From IMG/VR virus record IMGVR_UViG_3300031576_000083, positions 1 through 47,098 of that record: 47,098 bases of DNA; one strand, 5' to 3'. The position numbers and the translations under genes were made by a program. A model generated the notes under the pieces. The model worked only from the letters and a program-made list of their open reading frames with translations. It was not told the DNA's origin and searched no databases. Source of the DNA: a virus. Position 1 is the stretch's first letter, and every line of letters begins with the position of its first letter. Shown here piece after piece: positions 40,337-47,098 of this stretch.

Positions 40337-42234
40337 TTGTCCCACCACCACGGCTCGCCCGCCGCGTCCGTCATCGGGGTCGCATCGATCCGGAACGGGT
40401 TCGGCGCGTCCGCTGGTCGCAGCCGGAAGTCCTCGCCCCGTTGCATCCGCTGCACCTCGGGGCGCTTCGTCTCGCGCGTCTTCTCGACGAAAACCGACAG
40501 GTCGCCGCTCTTTTCCTCCTGGACGCGGATCTCGACGTCGAGCGTGAAGTCGATCTTCCCGCCGAGCATATTCCCCTTCAGCGCGAGCTCGCTCGCCATC
40601 AGGAAGCCGACGCGCCCTTCCGTCGCCACGCGCACGTCCTGCATCCACAGCAGCGCCTGCTTGTAGAGTGGGAAGTAGCCGACGTCGCCCGCCACCGTGG
40701 CCTTGTCGAGAAACGTGTTGAGCGAGTCCACGACCACGAGCAAATGCTTCGTCTCGGGCGAGATCAGTGCGCAGATCCACTCCTGCAAGTCGCCGAGCGT
40801 GACGCCCGAGTCGATCCAGTGCCGATCGAGGCGCCGCAGGCGCTCGCGCACCACGTCCAGCGGCTGCCCGAACCAGTGCAACACGCGCCGATTCCACACG
40901 TTGCCGGCGTTCTCGCTGTCGAAGTACGCCACCGCCCAGTCCGGCTCCAGCGCGGTCGTCAGCGCGGCGTTCAGCAGAAACGTGCTCTTCCCCACGCCCT
41001 TCGCTCCGCCCACCGCGGTCAGCCCGTAGAGGCCGCCCATGCTGGAGTCGATGAAGTCAATGCCGCTCGGGTAGCGGTGCGTCGGGTCCACGGTCGCCGT
41101 GAGCGCCACGGGCGTGATCGGCCCCGCGCGACCCGCCGCTGGGTTGCGCACGAGCGCGCGGAGCGTAGAGGCGGCGTCGCCGCTCGGCTCCACCTCCGCC
41201 GCCCGCCGCTTCGCCGCCACCCCCTTCCACGTCCGCTCCCAATAGTCGGCGCGCTTCGCCTTCGCCGCGTCCTCGCCCGCGCGAATCCGCGCCTGCTGGC
41301 ACGCCGCGATGATCTCGGCCTTGGTCAGCGTGGCGTGGCGCGCGAGTTCGCTCATCAGGTGCCAATCGAACACCGAGCCCGAGACGTCCTGCGGGTCCTT
41401 CCGGTTGCGCGGCAAGGCGTTGGGGTCGTGCAGGTAGAGCTGCCGCACGCGCGGCGAGGACTCGAGCACGGCGCGCACGCGCTCCGGCAGCTCCGTCGTC
41501 GCGCCCACCGCCGGCGTTCCCGTCCCGCGCGCCTCCGCCCGCGCGGCGCGCCCGATCGCGTGCAGGGCCTCGAAGTCGCGCGGCTGGTAGAGGTGGCCGC
41601 CGCGCTCCAGCACCGCGCACTCCGCTACGCCGCTTCGACCCTTCGCGCGCTTCTTCACGTCGGGCCAGTTCCGCGTCCCGGGCACGCGCATGATCCGCGC
41701 TACGTCCACCACCTTCGGGTCCGCCTCCCACTCGGCCGCGCGCCACTTGAGCTGCAACCCCTTGAGCGCGCACTCCAGCCACTCGATCCGCTTCTCGGAG
41801 TCCACCGGCACCGGCTCCTCGAACAGCCAGTAGCAGTGACGGCCGCCGCCGCTGTCCACCACGTAGCTCGGCGCGGGCGCGAACTGCGGCCAGGCCGCGA
41901 GCGCGACGTCGAAGGCTCCGCCCGCGTCGGGTTGCAGGAAGTCGAGGTCGACCCAGAGCGCGCGCATCTGCGCGAGGTCGGCCTTGCCGCCTGGCGATCG
42001 CTCGCGGCGCGAGGCCATGCCGGTGTAGAGGTTCCATCCGTCCTCGCTCGTGTCCTGGTCGAACACCACGTCCGCCGTCTCCTCGGCCGAGCTGCACCAG
42101 CGCAGGAAGGGCCGGCCCCGCGGCTGCTCCTTGTCGGGTCGCACTCCGGTAGCCGGGTCATGCCAGAAGCCGCGCACCTCGATGAAGCCCGCGATGCCCT
42201 CGTAGAAGTCCGCAAGCCAGAGCAAGTCGATCAT
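40333..42234 (-). CDS. Primase and RecA-fold helicase fusion (replication)
   Basis: The 633-residue protein has an N-terminal primase-like part (WVDLDF near residue 93 and GGRHCYWLFEEPV near 128-140), a middle region with a helical PriCT-type linker, and a C-terminal RecA-fold domain with Walker A GGAKGVGKS (about 410-418) and Walker B HLLVVVDSLNTF (about 497-508). This is the layout of phage primase-polymerase/helicase proteins that start and unwind replication. It overlaps neighbours by four bases. Confidence 0.83.
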   Translation of the reverse strand: MIDLLWLADFYEGIAGFIEVRGFWHDPATGVRPDKEQPRGRPFLRWCSSAEETADVVFDQDTSEDGWNLYTGMASRRERSPGGKADLAQMRALWVDLDFLQPDAGGAFDVALAAWPQFAPAPSYVVDSGGGRHCYWLFEEPVPVDSEKRIEWLECALKGLQLKWRAAEWEADPKVVDVARIMRVPGTRNWPDVKKRAKGRSGVAECAVLERGGHLYQPRDFEALHAIGRAARAEARGTGTPAVGATTELPERVRAVLESSPRVRQLYLHDPNALPRNRKDPQDVSGSVFDWHLMSELARHATLTKAEIIAACQQARIRAGEDAAKAKRADYWERTWKGVAAKRRAAEVEPSGDAASTLRALVRNPAAGRAGPITPVALTATVDPTHRYPSGIDFIDSSMGGLYGLTAVGGAKGVGKSTFLLNAALTTALEPDWAVAYFDSENAGNVWNRRVLHWFGQPLDVVRERLRRLDRHWIDSGVTLGDLQEWICALISPETKHLLVVVDSLNTFLDKATVAGDVGYFPLYKQALLWMQDVRVATEGRVGFLMASELALKGNMLGGKIDFTLDVEIRVQEEKSGDLSVFVEKTRETKRPEVQRMQRGEDFRLRPADAPNPFRIDATPMTDAAGEPWWWDK

Positions 42235-42614
42235 CCGACTACGCCCTCCGCGCGGCGCTCCGCCGCAGGCTCCTGCGCGCTAGGCGGGTACCAAAGCATC
42301 CACTCCGGGTTCGGATCGCACGCCTCCCCGCGCAGCCAACGGTCGAAGCTCGCGTGGCCTTCTGGGAGACAGTGGATCCCGTGGTTGTTGAGCCGCACGT
42401 CCTGGCCGGCGCAGCAAGGAGCCCACGCGACCAGGGCTCGTTGCAGCTCGCGGTGGATCCAGAACGAAAAGCTCACCATGCAGACCTGCGTGACGCACGT
42501 CTCTGGCGTGAGTAGGAGCCGGCGCGCGAACTCGGCATAGCGCGGGTTCCAGTCCCACGGTTGCACTCCGCCGCTGATGGCGTGCGCCAGCTCGGTGCCG
42601 TCGTCGTGGTTCAT
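42231..42614 (-). CDS. Hypothetical protein
   Basis: ATG 42614 (ATGA overlap) gives 127 residues, starting MNHDDGTELAHAISGGVQPW. It has PCCAGQDV and several Trp, His and Cys, hinting at metal binding, but no family is recognised. It is coupled at both ends to the replication genes. Confidence 0.65.
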   Translation of the reverse strand: MNHDDGTELAHAISGGVQPWDWNPRYAEFARRLLLTPETCVTQVCMVSFSFWIHRELQRALVAWAPCCAGQDVRLNNHGIHCLPEGHASFDRWLRGEACDPNPEWMLWYPPSAQEPAAERRAEGVVG

Positions 42615-43765
42615 GTCGCTCCTTTCTTGGCGCCCTGGAGCAGCGCGTCGAACTCGAGCACGCCGGCGCGCACGGCGTCGTCTGGCATGTTGGCGCGCAG
42701 CCACGCCATCGCCCCGCGCAGCTCCGCCCAGGTACGCGCGCTCGGCGTGCCGCTGCTGATGTCGTCGCAGGTTCGGCGCCACCACGACGCCGCCGTTTGC
42801 TTCGTCGCCGGCTTCCGCCCCGCCTTGGCGCGCGCTCTCGCCGTCTCGTCGATCCCGTCCCACGCGCGCACGAGCCAGCCGACCATAACGCCGGGCGCCG
42901 ACACGCTCTCGACGCTGCCGCCCGCGAGCGGGATGCGGTCGAGCCGCGCGTACCCCATCGCCTCCGCCAGCTCCTGCGCGCGCGCGCGATACCATGACCG
43001 CGGCCAACGGGGAAATCCGTCGGGCAAGCGGGCGGAGGGCGGCGGCGCGAGCACCGGGTCCGCTTCGCCGCCGTCCAGCTCCAGCACGGCCGCGTCCGCC
43101 GTTCCCTCTTTGTCACGAAGACTAGGAGAAGAGAAGAGGACGGGACGGGACAGGGCTATTTCATCGACTTGCCCCAGAGCGAAACCCTGGTATTTCGCCC
43201 AGTTAGGCACGATCAAGGCCCCTCTTATGGCGAGAGTTTCTCGAGAAAAATCGCGTTGCTCCCCCTTTGCTCCTCGTTGCCCCTGTTTCGACCCCCCTTC
43301 CGGCGCCTCCGTGAGAAACCGGGTCGGCCGGTCGAGCCGTGCGATACAACCGCGCTGAATCAGCTCGTCGAGGCACTTCGCGGCGTGGTCCGTGCGCGTG
43401 ATTCCCATCCACTTGCGGAGCGTCGCGGGGTCGCTGGGCAGCAGCCCATCGGTATTGCCGCGCGCCGTGAGGCGGTCTGTCAAGCGCGCGAAGGCGCGAA
43501 AGGTGCGATCAGAAACGTCGTCGAGGTCGAGCGTCCAGTCCACGAACCAGGCGGTGTACCGACGGCCCCACGGCATTCGTCGCTTCCGAAGGGACCGAAG
43601 GTGGACGGTCTGCCACTCCTCGGGCGGATCGAGGGGGAGCGGCGGCTGCGCAGGTTCCTCTTGACTCTGCGCGCGCGCGGCGCGTACACTCCGCCTGCCA
43701 TTGTTGCTCAGAGGGCCCTCGGCGCGTTCGTCACGCCGGGGGCCTTCCCCTTTCGGGTCGGCCAT
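42611..43765 (-). CDS. Replication initiator-like protein with winged helix
   Basis: ATG 43765 is chosen since a G10 tract lies just upstream and the longer frame adds only Arg/Gly-rich sequence. The 384-residue protein has an Arg/Pro-rich N-terminus, a winged-helix-like part (about 85-155, DRTFRAFARLTDRLTARGNT then CIARLDRP), the linker GQRGAKGEQRDFSRE, then PNWAKYQGF and a C-terminal part like DnaB-loader or initiator proteins (GVMVGWLVRAWDGIDE). It precedes the primase-helicase, typical of phage replication modules. A relic of its middle part lies at 18.4-18.6 kb. Confidence 0.72.
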   Translation of the reverse strand: MADPKGEGPRRDERAEGPLSNNGRRSVRAARAQSQEEPAQPPLPLDPPEEWQTVHLRSLRKRRMPWGRRYTAWFVDWTLDLDDVSDRTFRAFARLTDRLTARGNTDGLLPSDPATLRKWMGITRTDHAAKCLDELIQRGCIARLDRPTRFLTEAPEGGSKQGQRGAKGEQRDFSRETLAIRGALIVPNWAKYQGFALGQVDEIALSRPVLFSSPSLRDKEGTADAAVLELDGGEADPVLAPPPSARLPDGFPRWPRSWYRARAQELAEAMGYARLDRIPLAGGSVESVSAPGVMVGWLVRAWDGIDETARARAKAGRKPATKQTAASWWRRTCDDISSGTPSARTWAELRGAMAWLRANMPDDAVRAGVLEFDALLQGAKKGAT

Positions 43766-43772
43766 TCGCTCA

Positions 43773-43782
43773 CCCCCCCCCC
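43773..43782 (-). repeat. G10 homopolymer upstream of the initiator gene
   Basis: Ten consecutive G (minus strand) end eight bases before the ATG at 43765 and may act as the ribosome site. Long G-runs can slip during replication, so initiator translation could vary. Sequence error is also possible. Confidence 0.55.
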
Positions 43783-43866
43783 AGTAACCCGTTCGCCGTC
43801 CGTTCCTCTCGGGGCCGGGGTTCCTAGTAGAGCATGGATCCCGGCGCCGAAGCAAGAGCCTTGTCG

Positions 43867-45015
43867 CTACTCCTCGCTGGCCTCCAGCAGCCGCTCGGCC
43901 TTGTAGATGTCGAGGCGCTCCTCCTCGACCTTCGGCTGGGCGTCGCGCCAGTCGAGCAACCTCTGCACGGCGTCACCGAGGCCGAGCGCGGCGCCCCCCC
44001 GCCGTAGAGTGGCTTCGTTGAAGGACACGCGCTTCGACGCCGGCAACACCGCGAGGAACTTGCCGGGCTCGACTTCCATTGGGCCGAACGCAGCCACGAA
44101 CTGCTTGATGTGCTCGCTCAATTCCTTCGCGCCCTTCTCCAGCAGCTTCCGCAGTTCGTGCAGCCGAACGACGTTGTCGTAGTCGATCTCGATGGAGAGC
44201 ACAGTGTCGGTGCGCTTGCCCTTCTGACCGTCGGCTTTGATGCGCGGCGCCAGCTCGAGCGCAGATAGGAGCGAAGTGGTCTCGTGTCGAATCGCCGGGC
44301 ACGTCACGCGACCTGGGCAGTAGTCGCAGTGGTGCGACATCTGGAAGCGCCGCTTCTCCAGCGGCAGCGCGGCCTGCGCGACCGCAGTGCGCGCGATCCG
44401 AAGAAGGTTCTCTCGGACCGCTGGCATGGCGTCGCGCGTGATCTCGTAGCACGCTGACCAGCCATTGCTGCCGCGTCGCGCGTAGAACTTCCAGGTGCGG
44501 ACCTTCTGCGCCTCGGGTCGCGCCTCGAAGAACCCCACCGTGTAGCTCTGCGTCTGCGGGTCCTCCCACGGCTCCGGGTCTTCGTCGATGCGGCGCGTGG
44601 TCTTGTAGTCGGTCAAGTCGTAGGTGCCCGGCTCGTTCGGATCAGCGTCGACGATATCCAGACGCCCGCGGATCACGAGCTTGCCCTCGTGATCGATGAT
44701 CTCCGTGGGAAGCTCCGCCTCGCCGCCGTGCGGGTCGTAGTCGGCACGCGCCCAGAGGCGGAGCAGATCCGTGGGGTCGGCGCCGTGCCGAATCGCGTGC
44801 GCGCGTACGTCGACCTGGGCGCGACCGACGGAGGCGGCCTCGGCCATCGCGTCGTGGTAGGCCGAGCCGAAGCCGGCAGGTTCGCCGCTCGGGTCGAGCT
44901 GGTCGAGCGATTCCGCGTAGGAGGCAGGGCACACCTCGATGCGCGCGAGCGCGCCCGAGCGCACGCGCGCGTAGGTCTTGAGTGTGGGGTCGGTGTCGCT
45001 TTGGTAGGCGCTCAT
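43867..45015 (-). CDS. Cas4/RecB-like PD-(D/E)XK exonuclease with Fe-S cysteines
   Basis: ATG 45015 (ATGA overlap) gives 382 residues. Motifs are GRLDIVDAD (Asp120), TDYKTT (Asp136, Lys138) and QTQSYTVGFF (Gln155/Gln157 region), plus four cysteines: Cys29 and Cys230, Cys233, Cys239 (CDYCPGRVTC). That Cys arrangement is the Cas4/AddB 4Fe-4S pattern. It probably acts as a 5'-3' exonuclease with RecT, which lies one gene upstream. The long upstream frame is a shadow. Confidence 0.85.
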   Translation of the reverse strand: MSAYQSDTDPTLKTYARVRSGALARIEVCPASYAESLDQLDPSGEPAGFGSAYHDAMAEAASVGRAQVDVRAHAIRHGADPTDLLRLWARADYDPHGGEAELPTEIIDHEGKLVIRGRLDIVDADPNEPGTYDLTDYKTTRRIDEDPEPWEDPQTQSYTVGFFEARPEAQKVRTWKFYARRGSNGWSACYEITRDAMPAVRENLLRIARTAVAQAALPLEKRRFQMSHHCDYCPGRVTCPAIRHETTSLLSALELAPRIKADGQKGKRTDTVLSIEIDYDNVVRLHELRKLLEKGAKELSEHIKQFVAAFGPMEVEPGKFLAVLPASKRVSFNEATLRRGGAALGLGDAVQRLLDWRDAQPKVEEERLDIYKAERLLEASEE

Positions 45016-45215
45016 GCGGGCACCCTGGGCCCGACCGGAGGGCCGAACAGGGCCATGGGCTGCGCTTGAGCGGAGCCGATCACGAAGGTGGCGTTGCAGA
45101 GCGGGCAGTGCGCGACCACGGCGGCCCATCCGTCGCCAGTCTCGCGCACCCAGGTTTCCACCTTGTGGACGCCCTGGTCGCACCCTGCTGTCACGGTCAC
45201 TGAATCGGTGGACAT
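45012..45215 (-). CDS. Small zinc-ribbon-like protein
   Basis: ATG 45215 (TGATG) gives 67 residues, starting MSTDSVTVTAGCDQGVHKVE. One CPLC pair (VVAHCPLCNATF) and an earlier Cys/His (C12, H17) suggest a partial zinc ribbon. It is sandwiched between RecT and the nuclease, so it may help the recombinase pair. Confidence 0.65.
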   Translation of the reverse strand: MSTDSVTVTAGCDQGVHKVETWVRETGDGWAAVVAHCPLCNATFVIGSAQAQPMALFGPPVGPRVPA

Positions 45216-46210
45216 CACTTCTCCTTCGGCTGTGCCGCCCGCAGCGGCGGCAGGGACGCGAGCACCTTGTCGCGCTGGCTGCGCGTCACTACGCGGAGAT
45301 CCACGCGCTGGCCCAACGCACCGGCGATGGCGTCCATCACCTGCGCAGCCTTGGTCATGCCGCGCATCGCAAGTTCCTTCTGGAGCGCGGCACGCTCGGG
45401 GAAGGTGAGCGGGGGATCGACCGGCACGGCGTCCTCGGCGGCGCCCGCGAGCTGCGCGGACACCGGCGGATCGGGTTCCTTCGTCTGCGCCGCTACCGCC
45501 TCCTCGGCTTGCGCCGGGAGCGCGGCCAGTTCCGGCGTCGTTGTGCGGTCGTCGTCGTCGGGGATCGCCACTCCGAACTCCTCCGCTGCGTACAGCGAAG
45601 CCAAGTCAGGCGCGACGAGCCGACCGATCCGGCAGATGGCCGTCTTCCAGCAGAAGTGCGCGGGGATCTTGTCGCGCAGCGGGTTCTTGCCGCTCGACAG
45701 CAGCTCGTGCGCGGGCCAGAACTTGCCCGTCACCACGCGCCCGCTCGCGTCCTTCGCTGCGGCCCAGGCGCCGAGGATTTTGGCCGCGCGGCCACGGTCC
45801 TTCTTCGGCGCGAACTGGTGGCGCAGCGGGGCGCCCGTCATGGCGTCCATCACGAAGTCGTCGCCCTCCTCCACGAAGTCGCCGATGAGCACGAAGCCGG
45901 CGCGCCGCGCGCGCGACACGAACACGTGGTAGCTGGTGACGAACGTGATGGTCGTCGTACCCTTGTCCTCGTCGCGCCTTGGGATGGCGAACAGCTCGCG
46001 CTTGATCGGGTTCAGCCCGTGCGCGTTGCAGGTGGCGAGGTAGAGCCACTGGTCGCGGGGGTCGGTGCAGTACGAGGCTACCGTCTTGAAGATCCAAGCG
46101 ATGTCCTCCTTGGCGAACAGTCCCTTGCCTGCTCCGATGACGGCGAGCTGCGCCGTCTCGCGCGCGATTTCGAGGCCGACGGCGGCCCCGCGGTGGTCGG
46201 TTCGTGCCAT
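45215..46210 (-). CDS. recT: RecT-family single-strand annealing protein
   Basis: The 331-residue protein has a RecT core: DPRDQWLYLATCNAHGLNPI then KRELFAIPRRDEDKG near the start, TFVTSYHVFVSRARRAGF and FCWKTAICRIGRLVAPDLAS in the middle. RecT anneals complementary DNA and supports phage recombination. The C-terminus (about 230-331) is variable and acidic. Leader CCGAAAGGAGATTTAC gives a strong ribosome site. A nearby exonuclease completes the recombination pair. Confidence 0.9.
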   Translation of the reverse strand: MARTDHRGAAVGLEIARETAQLAVIGAGKGLFAKEDIAWIFKTVASYCTDPRDQWLYLATCNAHGLNPIKRELFAIPRRDEDKGTTTITFVTSYHVFVSRARRAGFVLIGDFVEEGDDFVMDAMTGAPLRHQFAPKKDRGRAAKILGAWAAAKDASGRVVTGKFWPAHELLSSGKNPLRDKIPAHFCWKTAICRIGRLVAPDLASLYAAEEFGVAIPDDDDRTTTPELAALPAQAEEAVAAQTKEPDPPVSAQLAGAAEDAVPVDPPLTFPERAALQKELAMRGMTKAAQVMDAIAGALGQRVDLRVVTRSQRDKVLASLPPLRAAQPKEK

Positions 46211-46233
46211 GTAAATCTCCTTTCGGTTGGTTG

Positions 46234-46425
46234 TCAGTCGTCAGACGAGATGGTGAAGTCGGGTGCCGCAGCGCACTCCGCGAAGTGCGCGTGGAAGTGT
46301 TCAGCCACGGGTCGCGCCCCGAACCCGACGATGACCTGCTCGCCGCAGCCGCCGGAGAGCAGCACGCGCGCGTCGTTCTGTTGGCAGCGCATCAGCACGC
46401 CGCATTTCGGATGGATGGGCCTCAC
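46234..46425 (-). CDS. Small Cys/His-rich protein
   Basis: GTG at 46425 with AAGGAG seven bases upstream gives 63 residues: MRPIHPKCGVLMRCQQNDAR, then SGGCGEQ, HFHAHFAEC. Three or four Cys and several His suggest a zinc-binding small protein. The longer frame (from 46599) lacks a ribosome site and reads through a hairpin region. The function is unknown. Confidence 0.6.
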   Translation of the reverse strand: MRPIHPKCGVLMRCQQNDARVLLSGGCGEQVIVGFGARPVAEHFHAHFAECAAAPDFTISSDD

Positions 46426-46524
46426 GGTAATCTCCTTCGGTCGGTCGGTGCCGGATGATTCGGCATCGCGCAACGCCAGCGATCCGCCGCGTTGCGCGAG
46501 AGCGAACCGGGCAGTCAAGAACTG

Positions 46525-46593
46525 GGGGGTGGCCCCTCGGCGATCGCCGCAGGACAAGGAGATCGAACCTGCGACGGCCGAAGAACCACCCCC
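46525..46593 (-). ncRNA. Structured stem-loop element of unknown type
   Basis: Nested perfect stems: GGGGGTGG with CCACCCCC (46525-46532, 46586-46593), CGGC with GCCG (46538-46541, 46577-46580) and CGCAGG with CCTGCG (46548-46553, 46568-46573), leaving a 14-base loop. It lies in the leader of the gene starting at 46425. It could be a leader RNA structure, terminator-like element or processing site. It is not a tRNA (see rejected list). Confidence 0.45.
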
Positions 46594-46628
46594 ACCCATC
46601 GGCGCAGCTTACCTACGCCGCGAGCTTT

Positions 46629-46775
46629 TTATCGGCTCCTGCGTTTCCTGTTCTGAATGCGAACGCACTCCCGGCATAGACGCTGCCCTTCCCTGTTTCC
46701 ATGCCGGAGGATCAGGTTGGACCGACTCAACGGGTGTCCGTTCTTGCAGTGCGGAAGGCAAGGTCTAGGCGGCAA
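46629..46775 (-). CDS. Zinc-knuckle protein, 48 residues (HNH-like motif)
   Basis: A TTG at 46775 (AGGAG ten bases upstream) opens 48 codons encoding CLPHCKNGHPLSRSNLILRH and REGQRLCRECVRIQNRKRRS, a C-x(n)-CxxC pattern with a GHPLS segment, typical of small phage zinc-knuckle proteins (part of HNH-type zinc sites). It overlaps the end of the DUF932 gene by 11 bases. Its short length hides it from usual ORF cutoffs. The function is unknown. Confidence 0.55.
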   Translation of the reverse strand: MPPRPCLPHCKNGHPLSRSNLILRHGNREGQRLCRECVRIQNRKRRSR

Positions 46776-47098
46776 GGCGTGTGATCTCCTTCCAGTCCGT
46801 CGGCGAGAGCTCGATCACCTTGGCGCCGGCCTGCTCCAGCTCGAAGGAGCGGTCGTAGCTAGCCGCGTCGTGCGCCAGCCGCGTGACCGCGTTCGCCAGG
46901 CCCCACTGCGACAGGTCGCCGCCGTCGATCAGGTGGCGCAGCATCGAGGAGCCCTCCGTTTTCGTCAGGCTCAGCCGCGCCGCCGTGACCTCCACGGTCT
47001 TCGCCAGGTCGGCCTCGATTTTGACCGACGCGGCGAGCTGCATCCGTTCGAGCGTCCTGCCGAACGCCTCCTCGGTGAGCAGACCCGCCACCGTGTCG
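46765..47098 (-). CDS. DUF932-like protein, 5' end cut by window edge
   Basis: The frame is open to the right edge (111 codons seen), so the N-terminus is missing. The C-terminal part, LSQWGLANAVTRLAHDAASY, matches the DUF932 ending (typical WGL-NAVT pattern). DUF932 proteins occur in phages and plasmids near recombination genes; the function is unclear. The stop is at 46765-46767. Confidence 0.75.
   Translation of the reverse strand, partial: DTVAGLLTEEAFGRTLERMQLAASVKIEADLAKTVEVTAARLSLTKTEGSSMLRHLIDGGDLSQWGLANAVTRLAHDAASYDRSFELEQAGAKVIELSPTDWKEITRLAA

Noticed and set aside
18409-43300. Diversity-generating retroelement (template/variable repeat pair)
   Set aside because: There is no reverse transcriptase, and differences between the copies are not adenine-specific.
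46525-46600. tRNA-like sequence with GGTTCGATC on the minus strand
   Set aside because: The T-loop-like element lies in the middle of the long hairpin, the loop-closing C is missing, and no D or anticodon arm pairs around it.
1-47098. CRISPR array or integrase
   Set aside because: No regularly spaced short direct repeats and no recombinase-like protein were found.

Overview
This window is a stretch of a GC-rich tailed-phage genome (a siphovirus, free or integrated). Almost every gene lies on the minus strand, packed with 1-8 nt overlaps (GTGA, ATGA, TTGA, TGATG) and often using GTG or TTG starts. Read 5'->3' on the minus strand (right to left), early and DNA-metabolism genes come first and virion genes last. 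The tail cassette is lambda-like in content and order: tail tube, G/GT chaperone with a frameshift, tape measure, then M, L, K and an I-J fusion. The coat protein is of the P22 type. High GC, a lambda-type tail tip and a canonical chromosomal-type parS site suggest a GC-rich, probably Gram-negative host, but the host cannot be fixed from sequence. No integrase, lysogeny repressor, tRNA or endolysin is visible. Both ends are cut inside genes, so the genome extends beyond the window.

Layout on the minus strand from the right edge: DUF932 protein (partial), a tiny zinc-knuckle protein, RecT annealase, Cas4/RecB-like nuclease, replication initiator-like protein, primase/RecA-fold helicase, a nuclease-like protein, an SMC/RecF-type ATPase, a ParB-like protein, a HerA-like ATPase, a metal-cluster trio (YkgJ-like, a small CxxC protein, DUF5131), and then a run of small genes to about 29.7 kb. 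A plus-strand island of four genes (28.2-29.7 kb) separates these from the terminase genes (26.2-28.0 kb). After a probable terminator near 25.7 kb come three small genes, a plus-strand HTH gene, a stand-alone lipoyl-domain protein, portal, a repeat-rich structural protein, MuF-like protein, scaffold, coat, connectors and the tail genes.

The points most worth following are: (1) a perfect 16-bp parS-like palindrome touching the portal start region in a phage that also encodes a ParB-like protein, a HerA-like ATPase and an SMC-like ATPase in one block; (2) a phage-encoded lipoyl/biotinyl domain; (3) a decayed, inverted partial copy of the replication initiator gene inside the head-gene cluster; (4) a lambda-type -1 frameshift (GGGAAAA) in the tail chaperone gene; (5) a block of about twelve 20-residue repeats in a virion protein; and (6) the DUF5131/YkgJ metal-cluster module.
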